Part shown: in pieces, positions 8,601 to 14,192 of the stretch
Layout: every line of letters begins with the position of its first letter
How positions within the stretch are numbered: position 1 is the stretch's first letter
Assembly: GCA_017441605.1 (NCBI GenBank)
Contig: JAFRXD010000004.1
Coordinates: 1-38,405, forward strand
Source of the DNA: Thermoguttaceae bacterium
GTDB lineage: Bacteria > Planctomycetota > Planctomycetia > Pirellulales > Thermoguttaceae
DNA: 38,405 bases
Reading direction: 5' to 3'
Translations under genes and position numbers: made by a program
Notes under the pieces: generated by a model
What the model was told of the DNA's origin: nothing
The model's database searches: none
Seen by the model: only the letters and a program-made list of their open reading frames with translations

Positions 8601-9322
8601 ATATTGACGAGTTCCGCGCGCGTCTAAGAGGGTTCTCGCCCGCAAACGATTCTACGGAGGATTGGTCGATTGAAAAGGATCGTCCCGCCGGAACAAAGAG
8701 CGATCTTTTTATCGCCGGGGTCAAATATGTCTTCCGCTGGATCCCGCTCAGGAAGGCGCTTCCGGGAAAGATCGTTCACGGTTTCTGGATTATGTCGACT
8801 CCCGTAACGCGCGAGATGTGGTCCTCGGTTATGGAAGCGTCTCCGGAAAGAACCGGAAACAACCAATTACCAAAAGAGAGAGTTTCTTGGAAAGATTGTC
8901 AGGCGTTTATTTCAATACTGAAGGAGAAATACGACGCCGCTCCGGAGGGATTAAAGTTCAATCTACCAACGGAATCGCAATGGGAACTCGCTTGTCTCGC
9001 CAGCAATGGAAAATATGGATTTGGCAATATCGACGAGTACGCTTGGCACGCGGGCAACAGTATGCAACAAGCCCACCCAGTCGCGCTAAAGAAACCAAAC
9101 GCGTGGGGGCTTTACGATATGCTGGGAAACGTTTGGGAATGGTGCGCCGACGAATGCGGCGTTCACATCAAAAGCGATGGTAAACCAAGCGCGACAAAAC
9201 GCCGACCTTTGCGAGGAGGGAGTTGGTTCGTCGCCGCCAACTGTTGCCGTTACGACGCTCGAAACGAACAGGAGGGAAGCAAGCGCGGAAGCAACTTCGG
9301 CTTTCGACTGATCCTAGAATAA
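5672..9322 (+). CDS. Protein with four FGE/SUMF1-like domains and two Rpn-tail-like linkers
   Basis: A 1216-residue protein without signal peptide or membrane segment. Four FGE/SUMF1 (C-type-lectin-fold) domains lie at about residues 14-289, 323-546, 664-898 and 1008-1216. Each has the family signatures W..STP(V/I)T, FSLPTEAQWEYACRAG (or a variant), GLYDMLGNVxEWC, RGGS and a closing GFRL(A/I)L. The two catalytic cysteines of true FGE, 3 and 8 residues after RGGS, are not both present in any domain; domains 2, 3 and 4 keep only the second. Domain 1 has an internal 21-residue duplication and domain 4 lacks the usual PPGEFxMGSP loop. Charged helical linkers at about 550-660 and 900-1000 resemble the tail of the Rpn protein encoded at 11805-12758. 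A binding or scaffold role is more likely than sulfatase maturation, but this is inference. The ATG has only a weak, distant AAGG. Confidence 0.85.
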   Translation: MQTTENSIPAGESLVLTIHGVKFTFRYCPPGEFMMGSPKDEEGRYDHENLHKVVLTQGFWLLSTPVTNKMWDLSEWSGTNNNQERQTQKRLWDLSGWPVGNDNLDRPAKKSWCECRDYVEELNRLGVAPYGWTFSLPTEAQWEYACRAGTREARYAELEDIAKDYRTLDSGVWMKTRNAWGFYDMLGYVNEWCNDDWTHKLEDATDPLIIMDGVYASNKVYRGGSYYSLDFASFLHSNRNYLFDLESYHNYYRNEREKFNTCRSAWRSSAHPNDRHFSAGFRLALIPKESTSEVVIFNDTFDPVFDEEKVEGTGYQAGTARSLVIEDVVINFRWIPDGSFVMGTSNKGEKSEQNLVRLTSGFWLQATPITQEIWESIMGENPCQNKNPRSPVENVSWNDCQLLIAKLQLQGIAPAGWRFSLPTEAQWEYACRAGDLDASADKIEERAWGRDNSTGSSQQVGARRPNAWGLYDMLGNVQEWCDDAFELASQRRLIDPRGKVEKQERALRGGSYCYNCANCRFSTRELANRDERRYSWGVRLALVPISEPYDGVDQFELIASHGYKQGFVDGIEDGRQKGNKEGADKEREETRRQTILYLAKLLQARFGTNDRETIKLLENKTLEELNPLFTRAMRLPELGNILSAQENKLLNRNIDVWNEGIVRHGGTEYLLTIADVPYAFRWIPPGEFVMGSPENEKGRRENEVPRKVRLTCGFWMLSTPITQRKWESVTGKNPSKFKDPDRPVENISWFDCQNYIEQLNEIAPIPAGWRFSLPTEAQWEYACRAGSSDIRYGKLDKIAYYKDNSHGETRRVGQKRPNLWGLCDMLGNVREWCEDDWREGSSEDEIDPLWKGDSSKRVVRGSSYASPGEQCHCAYREEISPVEHRIDLGARLVLTPTFVQNVATEKFKAGFELGREEGLAAKVKIEGERERGRAITDLAKLLKSRFKADIDETKNKLKDKSLDELEALFDCALTCSNIDEFRARLRGFSPANDSTEDWSIEKDRPAGTKSDLFIAGVKYVFRWIPLRKALPGKIVHGFWIMSTPVTREMWSSVMEASPERTGNNQLPKERVSWKDCQAFISILKEKYDAAPEGLKFNLPTESQWELACLASNGKYGFGNIDEYAWHAGNSMQQAHPVALKKPNAWGLYDMLGNVWEWCADECGVHIKSDGKPSATKRRPLRGGSWFVAANCCRYDARNEQEGSKRGSNFGFRLILE

Positions 9323-9325
9323 TCT

Positions 9326-9356
9326 CGCGCGTTCGTCGAGCTCGAAGGAACGCGCG
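9326..9356 (+). terminator. Inverted repeat after the multi-FGE gene
   Basis: CGCGCGTTC (9326-9334) pairs with GAACGCGCG (9348-9356). No T-tract follows, so it may stabilise the 3' end or act with Rho rather than be an intrinsic terminator. Confidence 0.4.
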
Positions 9357-9440
9357 CGACCCATCGAACCGTCGTCAAACGCCCAACCGCTACAATTGAA
9401 CCTCCTCGCGAAAAACTCCAAAAAAATCCCGCCCTCTCCG

Positions 9441-9487
9441 TTGTCCCGTGGTCGTTTTCGCGTACTCTTCAAACGGCGAGCAAAAAC
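9441..9487 (+). promoter_or_regulatory. Upstream region shared by the two secreted paralogs, copy 1
   Basis: TTGTCC (9441-9446) and TACTCT (9463-9468) are 16 bases apart, followed by GGCGAGCAAAAAC at 9475-9487. A matching arrangement lies upstream of the paralog at 10932. A CGCGAAAAA...CTCCAAAAAAA stretch precedes both. The box assignment is tentative; the similarity between the two regions is visible directly. Confidence 0.5.
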
Positions 9488-9546
9488 AACGAGTCGACGC
9501 GGTCGGCTCGCTGAGAACAACCACCCACCCCCGCTAAGGATCCCCC

Positions 9547-10359
9547 ATGACCTCCCGCCGTATATTAGGTCTCGCGCTTCTAGTCGCATTGGGCTCGCGC
9601 TTCGCGCCGAGCGTCTCCGCCGAAGATTGGACGTACAAACTCGCGACGACGCCCGCCCCCGCGGCCGCCGCCGCGGCTCCCGCCGCCGTTCCCAATATGT
9701 GGACCGCGCCGATTTATCACCCGGAAGCGGGCGACAAAATCATCGGGCTGCGCGTCGGGCAATACGCCTACAAGCCCCACACCGTCTCGCAATTCACGAG
9801 CATTATCGCGAGCGCGCAAGACCCGCGCGTCCTTCTCGTCCTCGAAGACCATCGCACCGGGTTGCCCTACTTCTTGCGAACCCTCCTGCGTCCCTACGGC
9901 AATCAAATCCGTCTCGGGCTTACCCTTAGCTCCTACGGATCAAGTATCTACGTCGGGCAATGCTACGCCAATACCCCGATCATGAGATGTCAATGGTACG
10001 TCGGCGGCGGCTGGCCCTTCGCGACGACCGACAACCCGTATCCCGACTACGAGTTCGGCGTCTGCGCGCCCCCGCCTCCGGGAACCGGAACCGTAACTAC
10101 CACCGGCGGAACGGTTGTCGTCGATCCGCAGCCGGACGTTGTCGTCGTTCCCGGCCAGCCCCTCGGAACCCCGCTCGGCGGAGGTCTGATCTATCCTCCG
10201 GGGAGCTTCCCGCCTCCCCCGGTTCCCGGCGGCCCTCTTCCGCCTCCCGGACACGGTCCTCACGGTCCCCATGGACCTCACGGTCCCGGACCCGGCGGCT
10301 TCCACGGGCACGTCGATATCCCGATCGGCGACGGCGGCTTTATCGGCATTGGCTTTTAG
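9547..10359 (+). CDS. Secreted protein of unknown function with Pro/Gly/His-rich tail
   Basis: A 270-residue protein. The N-terminus is a signal peptide (MTSRRILGLALLVALGSRF, cleavage probably after SVSA). The core is paralogous to the product of 10932-11627: shared features are SAPIYHPE-like APIYHPE, GDKIIGLRVG, LLVLEDH, LPYFLRTLLRPYG, IRLGLTL and MRCQWYVGG. Two cysteines around GQC...MRCQW are conserved between the two and could form a disulfide. From about residue 175 the tail turns into Pro/Gly-rich sequence ending in repeated HGPHGP units, which could bind metal or wall polymers. I do not recognise the family. AAGGA lies 6 bases before the ATG. A strong terminator follows. Confidence 0.8.
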   Translation: MTSRRILGLALLVALGSRFAPSVSAEDWTYKLATTPAPAAAAAAPAAVPNMWTAPIYHPEAGDKIIGLRVGQYAYKPHTVSQFTSIIASAQDPRVLLVLEDHRTGLPYFLRTLLRPYGNQIRLGLTLSSYGSSIYVGQCYANTPIMRCQWYVGGGWPFATTDNPYPDYEFGVCAPPPPGTGTVTTTGGTVVVDPQPDVVVVPGQPLGTPLGGGLIYPPGSFPPPPVPGGPLPPPGHGPHGPHGPHGPGPGGFHGHVDIPIGDGGFIGIGF

Positions 10360-10392
10360 AACAAATCAATTGAACCTCGTCCAAAAATAACC

Positions 10393-10438
10393 AAACCCGA
10401 ACGACCAAGAGTTTACCGGTCGTTCGGGTTTTCTTTTT
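10393..10438 (+). terminator. Rho-independent terminator
   Basis: A perfect 14-bp stem, AAACCCGAACGACC (10393-10406) with GGTCGTTCGGGTTT (10418-10431), then a T-rich tract. The stem is nearly the same as that of the terminator at 12927-12973. Confidence 0.9.
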
Positions 10439-10465
10439 GTCGTTTCAACGAACTGTCTCTAGCGC

Positions 10466-10560
10466 GTTTAGAGTCCTTCTAATCAAGTCCAGCGCCCGCC
10501 GAAGGCGGGTTTTGTTTTGCCACTGCAACTTGGGTAAACTACCCGCCCTCGTTGGGGGCT
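10466..10560. repeat. Partial, rearranged copies of the 105-bp repeat family
   Basis: Two pieces in opposite orientation. The 23-bp stretch at 10472-10494 is identical to 10618-10640 of the neighbouring full copy. The piece at 10530-10556 (TTGGGTAAACTACCCG...) is the inverted counterpart of 10641-10667 with two or three mismatches. The fragment is therefore compound rather than a simple copy. Confidence 0.75.
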
Positions 10561-10579
10561 AGTCTCGCTCGGTCTTAAC

Positions 10580-10684
10580 TACCTTTCCTGGCTCCTAAAT
10601 CGCCAAGCGAACTCTAAAGTCCTTCTAATCAAGTCCAGCGACCAACGGGAGCGGGTAGTTTACCCAATCGCGGGGTAGCGCGAA
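10580..10684 (-). repeat. Full copy of the 105-bp repeat family (minus orientation)
   Basis: Its reverse complement aligns along its whole length with 38299-38405. It starts TTCGCGCTACC, contains TTGGGTAAACTACCCG, then GATTAGAAGGACT, and ends GGAGCCAGGAAAGGTA. The second copy runs to the window edge, so the true repeat end may lie further out. Confidence 0.8.
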
Positions 10685-10792
10685 CAAAAGCGCCTTCGGC
10701 GCCGGCGCAACCCGTTTCCTCGCTTAGATTACAGCGAACGTCGAGCGATTCCGAAACGCGCGAAAAAAATCTCCAAAAAAACAAAATTTTTG

Positions 10793-10839
10793 TTGTCGCG
10801 CTTCCCCGTCTCGCTTACCTATAAGCGGTGAGCAAAAAC
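10793..10839 (+). promoter_or_regulatory. Upstream region shared by the two secreted paralogs, copy 2
   Basis: TTGTCG (10793-10798) and TACCTA (10816-10821) are 17 bases apart, followed by GGTGAGCAAAAAC at 10827-10839. TATAAG at 10820-10825 is an alternative -10. The layout matches 9441-9487 before the paralog. The leader to the ATG at 10932 would be about 100 bases. Confidence 0.5.
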
Positions 10840-10931
10840 GATCGCGAGCCAAAACGAAACGCTTAGCGATCTCCTAAAATACCAACGGGTTACAAAAACG
10901 CAAAACTGACCTAAATCAAGAGGAACTCAAA

Positions 10932-11627
10932 ATGAAACGCAGTCTCTCCATCGCTCTCGCCTCCCTCCTTTGCCTCTCCTGCCTTTCCTCTGTTCAAACC
11001 CTCCGCGCCGACGATTGGAAGGTCGTCTTCGGACCCGCTCAGGGGGCCCAAACCGGTCTCGGACAATGGTCGGCTCCGATCTATCACCCCGAAAAGGGCG
11101 ACAGAATCCTGGAAATCAGAATCGGCAACCAGCGTTGCGTCCCCTACGACGCCAACACGTTCGCCAATTTCGTCAATAACGCCAAGGGGCAAAAGACGTT
11201 AATCGTCCTCGAAGATCGATTCTCCAAACGTCCCTACTTCCTCAGAACGACGATCGCCCCTTACGGTTACCCGATGCGACTCGGGCTCGTGCTGGAAAGT
11301 TGGGGAGCCGACGTCCGCGTGTCGCAATGCGTCCCCGGAAAGCCGATCTGGCGCTGCCAATGGTATCTAGACTCCCAGTGGGCCTTCGGTTGGGACAATC
11401 CGAAACACCAGACAGCGGTCGCCTGTATTCGCCCGAAAGACGGGACGAGCGATTCAAGCTCCGGCGCCGACTCCAACCCGAGCGGCGGCTGGGACAACCA
11501 GAGCCAAGGCGGCTTCGACGATTCTTCTTGGAGCGACGACAGTAGCCCTTGGGACAACGATCCCGCCCCTTGGAGCGGCGGCGATTCTTGGAGCGACTTC
11601 AACGACGACGGATGGAGCGATTTCTAA
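10932..11627 (+). CDS. Secreted protein of unknown function with Trp/Asp/Ser-rich tail (paralog of 9547-10359)
   Basis: A 231-residue protein with signal peptide MKRSLSIALASLLCLSCLSS, probably cleaved after LRA. The core (about residues 27-165) aligns with the product of 9547-10359: SAPIYHPEKGDRILEIRIG, LIVLEDR, RPYFLRTTIAPYG, MRLGLVLESWG, VSQC and RCQWYLDSQW. The conserved cysteines are kept. From about residue 170 the tail is acidic and Trp-rich with repeated SWSDD-, PWDND- and DGWSDF-like units, quite unlike the Pro/His tail of the other copy. I do not recognise the family. A GAGGAA site lies 9 bases before the ATG. It is followed by its own terminator. Confidence 0.8.
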   Translation: MKRSLSIALASLLCLSCLSSVQTLRADDWKVVFGPAQGAQTGLGQWSAPIYHPEKGDRILEIRIGNQRCVPYDANTFANFVNNAKGQKTLIVLEDRFSKRPYFLRTTIAPYGYPMRLGLVLESWGADVRVSQCVPGKPIWRCQWYLDSQWAFGWDNPKHQTAVACIRPKDGTSDSSSGADSNPSGGWDNQSQGGFDDSSWSDDSSPWDNDPAPWSGGDSWSDFNDDGWSDF

Positions 11628-11663
11628 GCGACTCGATGTCTAAAAGTTAGCGAATAAAAAAAG

Positions 11664-11697
11664 CCCGCGTCGGATCCCCGGCGCGGGTTTTCTTTTT
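11664..11697 (+). terminator. Rho-independent terminator
   Basis: CCCGCGTCGG (from 11664) pairs with CCGGCGCGGG (to 11688) with one G-U pair, followed by TTTTCTTTTT. Confidence 0.85.
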
Positions 11698-11734
11698 GTC
11701 GATTCGGCAAACCGTCAATTCGCGCGTTTCGAGT

Positions 11735-11793
11735 CTGGAGTCTCTCTAACCAAGTAGAGCCCCCAACGAGGGCTCGGGTCGTTTACCCAACCG
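11735..11793 (-). repeat. Copy of the 105-bp repeat family (minus orientation, core only)
   Basis: The reverse complement reads GCGGTTGGGTAAACGACC, then a GAGCCCTC-GTT-GGGGGCTC hairpin, then CTACTTGGTTAGAGAGACTC. It matches the cores at 37861-37943 and 38299-38405. It lies 11 bases past the stop codon of the rpn gene. Confidence 0.8.
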
Positions 11794-11804
11794 CTCTCGC
11801 CGCG

Positions 11805-12758
11805 TCAAAGAAGCGCGAGGAAATCGTCGTAACTCTCGAGTTCAAAGACGGCGTCCGTCAACGATTCGAGCTCCTCCAAACTTTTGCGCTCCAAAAGGGG
11901 CTCCGTCTCGCTCGGATCGACTCCAAAGCGCGATTTCAAAGCGTTTCGCGCGACTCTTATCAAGCGGCGGCGACCGCGCTCGAGACCTTCCTCGAGACCT
12001 TCCTCGCGACCTTCCTCGTACTGATCGGCCAAACGCGCGTCGAAATCGTCTCTCGCCCGTTGCATTTCCAGCTTTCTAGCTCCGCTAAACAATAGCATTT
12101 TGCGCCTCAACTCTCTAAACCCCGGCGTCGTCGGTTCTAACGCGTCGCGCTCGTCCTTGGTCATCGCGCCAAACTTACCCAGAGCTTGGAGCCAATTGAA
12201 CAACGCGGGCGTCTTAATTCCTATGGGCGTTTCCGTTTCCCTAGGAACGCGAACGTTAATAACCGACCATTCCTCCAAAACGTCTCCGGACTCGGAATCG
12301 GTCGGTTTCCAATGAAAGAACCATTGATTCGGACGACTCGCCAAAATGGGAAAGCGAACCAACGCGATACAAACGACTCGCCTCAATGTTTCGAAACCGG
12401 TTTTCTTTTCCTCGCCCTTCCGTCTCGCGAACTGATCGACGAAAGCTCGACTACAATAGTAGACCGTTCGTTTGCGCCAGCCTTTTCGCGAACAGGTCTG
12501 CATTTCGATATTGTAACGATCTCCGTTCTCGTCCTCGACCAAAACGTCCAAAACGGTCTCGCGACCGTCGTATTTATCTTTTAGCTGAAACGGGTTCAAG
12601 TAAAAGATCTTTTTGACAAGGGGAAGCCCCGCCTCTTGGAGAATCGCGTTGAGAAGTCCCATCGCGATCGGTTCGGAACCTTCGGATCCAAAAATGGGGC
12701 GAAACGACGTGTCGTGGCATAGGTCTATCCAACCTTCGTCGTCCGAAGATTCGTACAT
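11805..12758 (-). CDS. Rpn-family PD-(D/E)XK nuclease / putative transposase
   Basis: A 317-residue protein. The N-terminal part has DTSFRPIFGSEGSEP and LLNAILQEAG, then the nuclease core TVLDVLVEDENGDRYNIEMQ (about residues 68-87) with the D and ExQ residues typical of Rpn/PDDEXK-family transposase-like proteins. Family members in enteric bacteria (RpnA) are DNA endonucleases that promote recombination. The C-terminus (about residues 247-317) is a charged helix of EEGLEEGLERG-type repeats followed by a small domain, LKSRFGVDPSETEPLLERKS and LEELESLTDAVFEL, resembling DUF4351. The same module occurs twice in the protein encoded at 5672-9322. A repeat copy abuts the 3' end. Intact active-site residues suggest a working enzyme. 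Confidence 0.85.
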   Translation of the reverse strand: MYESSDDEGWIDLCHDTSFRPIFGSEGSEPIAMGLLNAILQEAGLPLVKKIFYLNPFQLKDKYDGRETVLDVLVEDENGDRYNIEMQTCSRKGWRKRTVYYCSRAFVDQFARRKGEEKKTGFETLRRVVCIALVRFPILASRPNQWFFHWKPTDSESGDVLEEWSVINVRVPRETETPIGIKTPALFNWLQALGKFGAMTKDERDALEPTTPGFRELRRKMLLFSGARKLEMQRARDDFDARLADQYEEGREEGLEEGLERGRRRLIRVARNALKSRFGVDPSETEPLLERKSLEELESLTDAVFELESYDDFLALL

Positions 12759-12823
12759 CGAACCCTCCCTTCTTTCGATACAATGGAAAAAACTCGAGCG
12801 AAAACAAACGCCCGAGCGGGCTT

Positions 12824-12852
12824 ATTGTATTGACATTATATCTTGTCGTCAA
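12824..12852 (-). promoter_or_regulatory. Sigma70-like promoter of the rpn gene
   Basis: On the minus strand TTGACG (12852-12847) and TACAAT (12829-12824) are 17 bases apart. The leader to the ATG at 12758 is about 60 bases and contains a short GCCCG/CGGGC hairpin followed by T-rich sequence (about 12820-12795), which could weaken readthrough. Confidence 0.65.
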
Positions 12853-12926
12853 TAGCCCCGTCCGAATATTAGCGACCGCGTCCTTATAGACTTCCGGGCG
12901 CGATCCTCTAAGTCCGGCCTTAAAAG

Positions 12927-12973
12927 AAGGAAAACCGAACGACCAAGAGATTACGGGTCGTTCGGATTTCCTT
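12927..12973 (-). terminator. Rho-independent terminator after the tyrosine phosphatase gene
   Basis: CCGAACGACC (12935-12944) pairs with GGTCGTTCGG (12956-12965). With flanking AAGGAAAA and ATTTCCTT the stem reaches about 18 bp with one mismatch. T-rich sequence lies on both sides, so it may work in both directions. Confidence 0.8.
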
Positions 12974-13011
12974 TTAAGTCGCGTCAACGAACGGCGTTGT
13001 CGAGTTATGGA

Positions 13012-14121
13012 CTACTCGTCCTCGAGCAGCGTATTGCGAATCGAGTCGAGCTCCTCGTCGGTAACTCCGATCGCCTTGAGATAGTTGACGAACTTTACGG
13101 AGAACGGGTCCTCTTTCTCGCCGTACTCGTCGAACTTCTTGAGCATGTCTTGGAACGCGCCCGACATAATGCAACGATTCCCGTGGGTGGAGAGGGTCGT
13201 CATTTCGTAGTCGGTAAAGATATCGTTATCGGAGCATCCAAGAACCGACTTAATCGCCATATTGAGGGTGCCGCAACGATCGGCTCCGCCCCAGCAGTGA
13301 ATGTACATCGGGTAATTGTTCGGGTCGGCGAGGGTCTTGAACGTCTCGCGATAGAGCTTCTTCTGCTCGTCGGAGAAGATCGAGGCGTAGGCGCCGAGCG
13401 GGTAATTGATCCACTTGACGTCGCGTCCGAGCGGGGACCAGTAGTCCGGCGCGTCCTTCCACTCGCTGTGCCCGCGCAGGTCGAGGTCGACTTTATTCCC
13501 GAGCTCGTTCAGAATAAATTGCTTCCCCTCTTCGGTCAGCGCGTGGTGCTGGTCGAATTCGGTGCCGCGGAAGACCAACCCCATCTTGTACTTCTTGCCG
13601 TCGGCGGCTTTCCAGCCCCCCGCGTCCCGAACGTTCGAGATCCCGGGCACGGCGTACCATTGCGGAAGCATATATTGCGTCGAGAACTTGCGCGCCTCGG
13701 AGACGTAGTCCCCCGACTTGAGCCGCCAGTAGTAGGTCGTTCCGATCTTGAGATTGGTAACCTCGACTTTCGACTCCTCGCCGCAAGGATAGTCCCTCGC
13801 GCCGTCAAAGTTCTCGGCGGTCGCTAGTTGCAAAACGATCGCGCCCGGCGCGGTTCCCGTTTGGGTCCAGCTAAAGACGATCGGGGTCGGATGGGAACAC
13901 TCGCTCTCACCGTGTTTTACGACGTCCGGCTTGTACTCGGCGTTGAATCCGCGCTCCTCGGGCGTCTTGTACTCCAGTTGCGCCTTCGGCGCCAGACAAA
14001 TCGAAGCCCCGTCCTCGGGCGCTCGAGGCGCCAGCGAGAAATCTTGCCCGACCGCCGTCGAGGCGACCAAAAGAAGCGACGCCGCCCAAAGCGCGACGCG
14101 ATCAAATCGCAAATATTTCAT
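13012..14121 (-). CDS. Exported tyrosine-protein phosphatase (Y_phosphatase3-like)
   Basis: A 369-residue protein with a signal peptide (LWAASLLLVASTAVG, cleavage before QDFSL). Residues about 70-150 form a fibronectin-like domain ending TNLKIGTTYYWRLKSGDYVS. The phosphatase domain follows: ISNVRDAGGW, LVFRGTEFDQHHALTEEG, KVDLDLRGHSEW and the P-loop HCWGGADRCGT (CX5R, about residue 274). This order matches PF13350-type phosphatases, which act on phosphotyrosine or phosphoinositides. An export signal plus an N-terminal Fn3-like domain points to a periplasmic or surface enzyme. The AAGGAAAAGAA site precedes the ATG. The gene lies 71 bases downstream of the HExxH gene and may be cotranscribed with it. 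Confidence 0.88.
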   Translation of the reverse strand: MKYLRFDRVALWAASLLLVASTAVGQDFSLAPRAPEDGASICLAPKAQLEYKTPEERGFNAEYKPDVVKHGESECSHPTPIVFSWTQTGTAPGAIVLQLATAENFDGARDYPCGEESKVEVTNLKIGTTYYWRLKSGDYVSEARKFSTQYMLPQWYAVPGISNVRDAGGWKAADGKKYKMGLVFRGTEFDQHHALTEEGKQFILNELGNKVDLDLRGHSEWKDAPDYWSPLGRDVKWINYPLGAYASIFSDEQKKLYRETFKTLADPNNYPMYIHCWGGADRCGTLNMAIKSVLGCSDNDIFTDYEMTTLSTHGNRCIMSGAFQDMLKKFDEYGEKEDPFSVKFVNYLKAIGVTDEELDSIRNTLLEDE

Positions 14122-14192
14122 TTCTTTTCCTTTGCGTCAATAGAACGTCGAAAGCCCCCGACGCGCCGACAAAGCGCGACGAGGGCGCGAAT

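Larger units (their letters stand above)
10439..10931. other. Non-coding region between the secreted paralogs
   Basis: No gene is seen. It holds a partial repeat copy (10466-10560), a full minus-oriented copy (10580-10684), a terminator-like hairpin GCCCGCC/GGCGGGT with following T-rich sequence at about 10493-10518, and the shared upstream region of the next gene (10759-10839). Confidence 0.7.

Noticed and set aside
5672..9322. Diversity-generating retroelement target (FGE-fold proteins can be such targets)
   Set aside because: No reverse transcriptase and no template/variable repeat pair with adenine-specific differences were seen in the window.
10439..10700. CRISPR array
   Set aside because: Repeats are few, in both orientations and irregularly spaced; no cas genes are present.
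11735..12852. Complete insertion sequence around the Rpn gene
   Set aside because: Only one repeat copy abuts the gene, no matching inverted end lies on the other side and no target duplication is visible.
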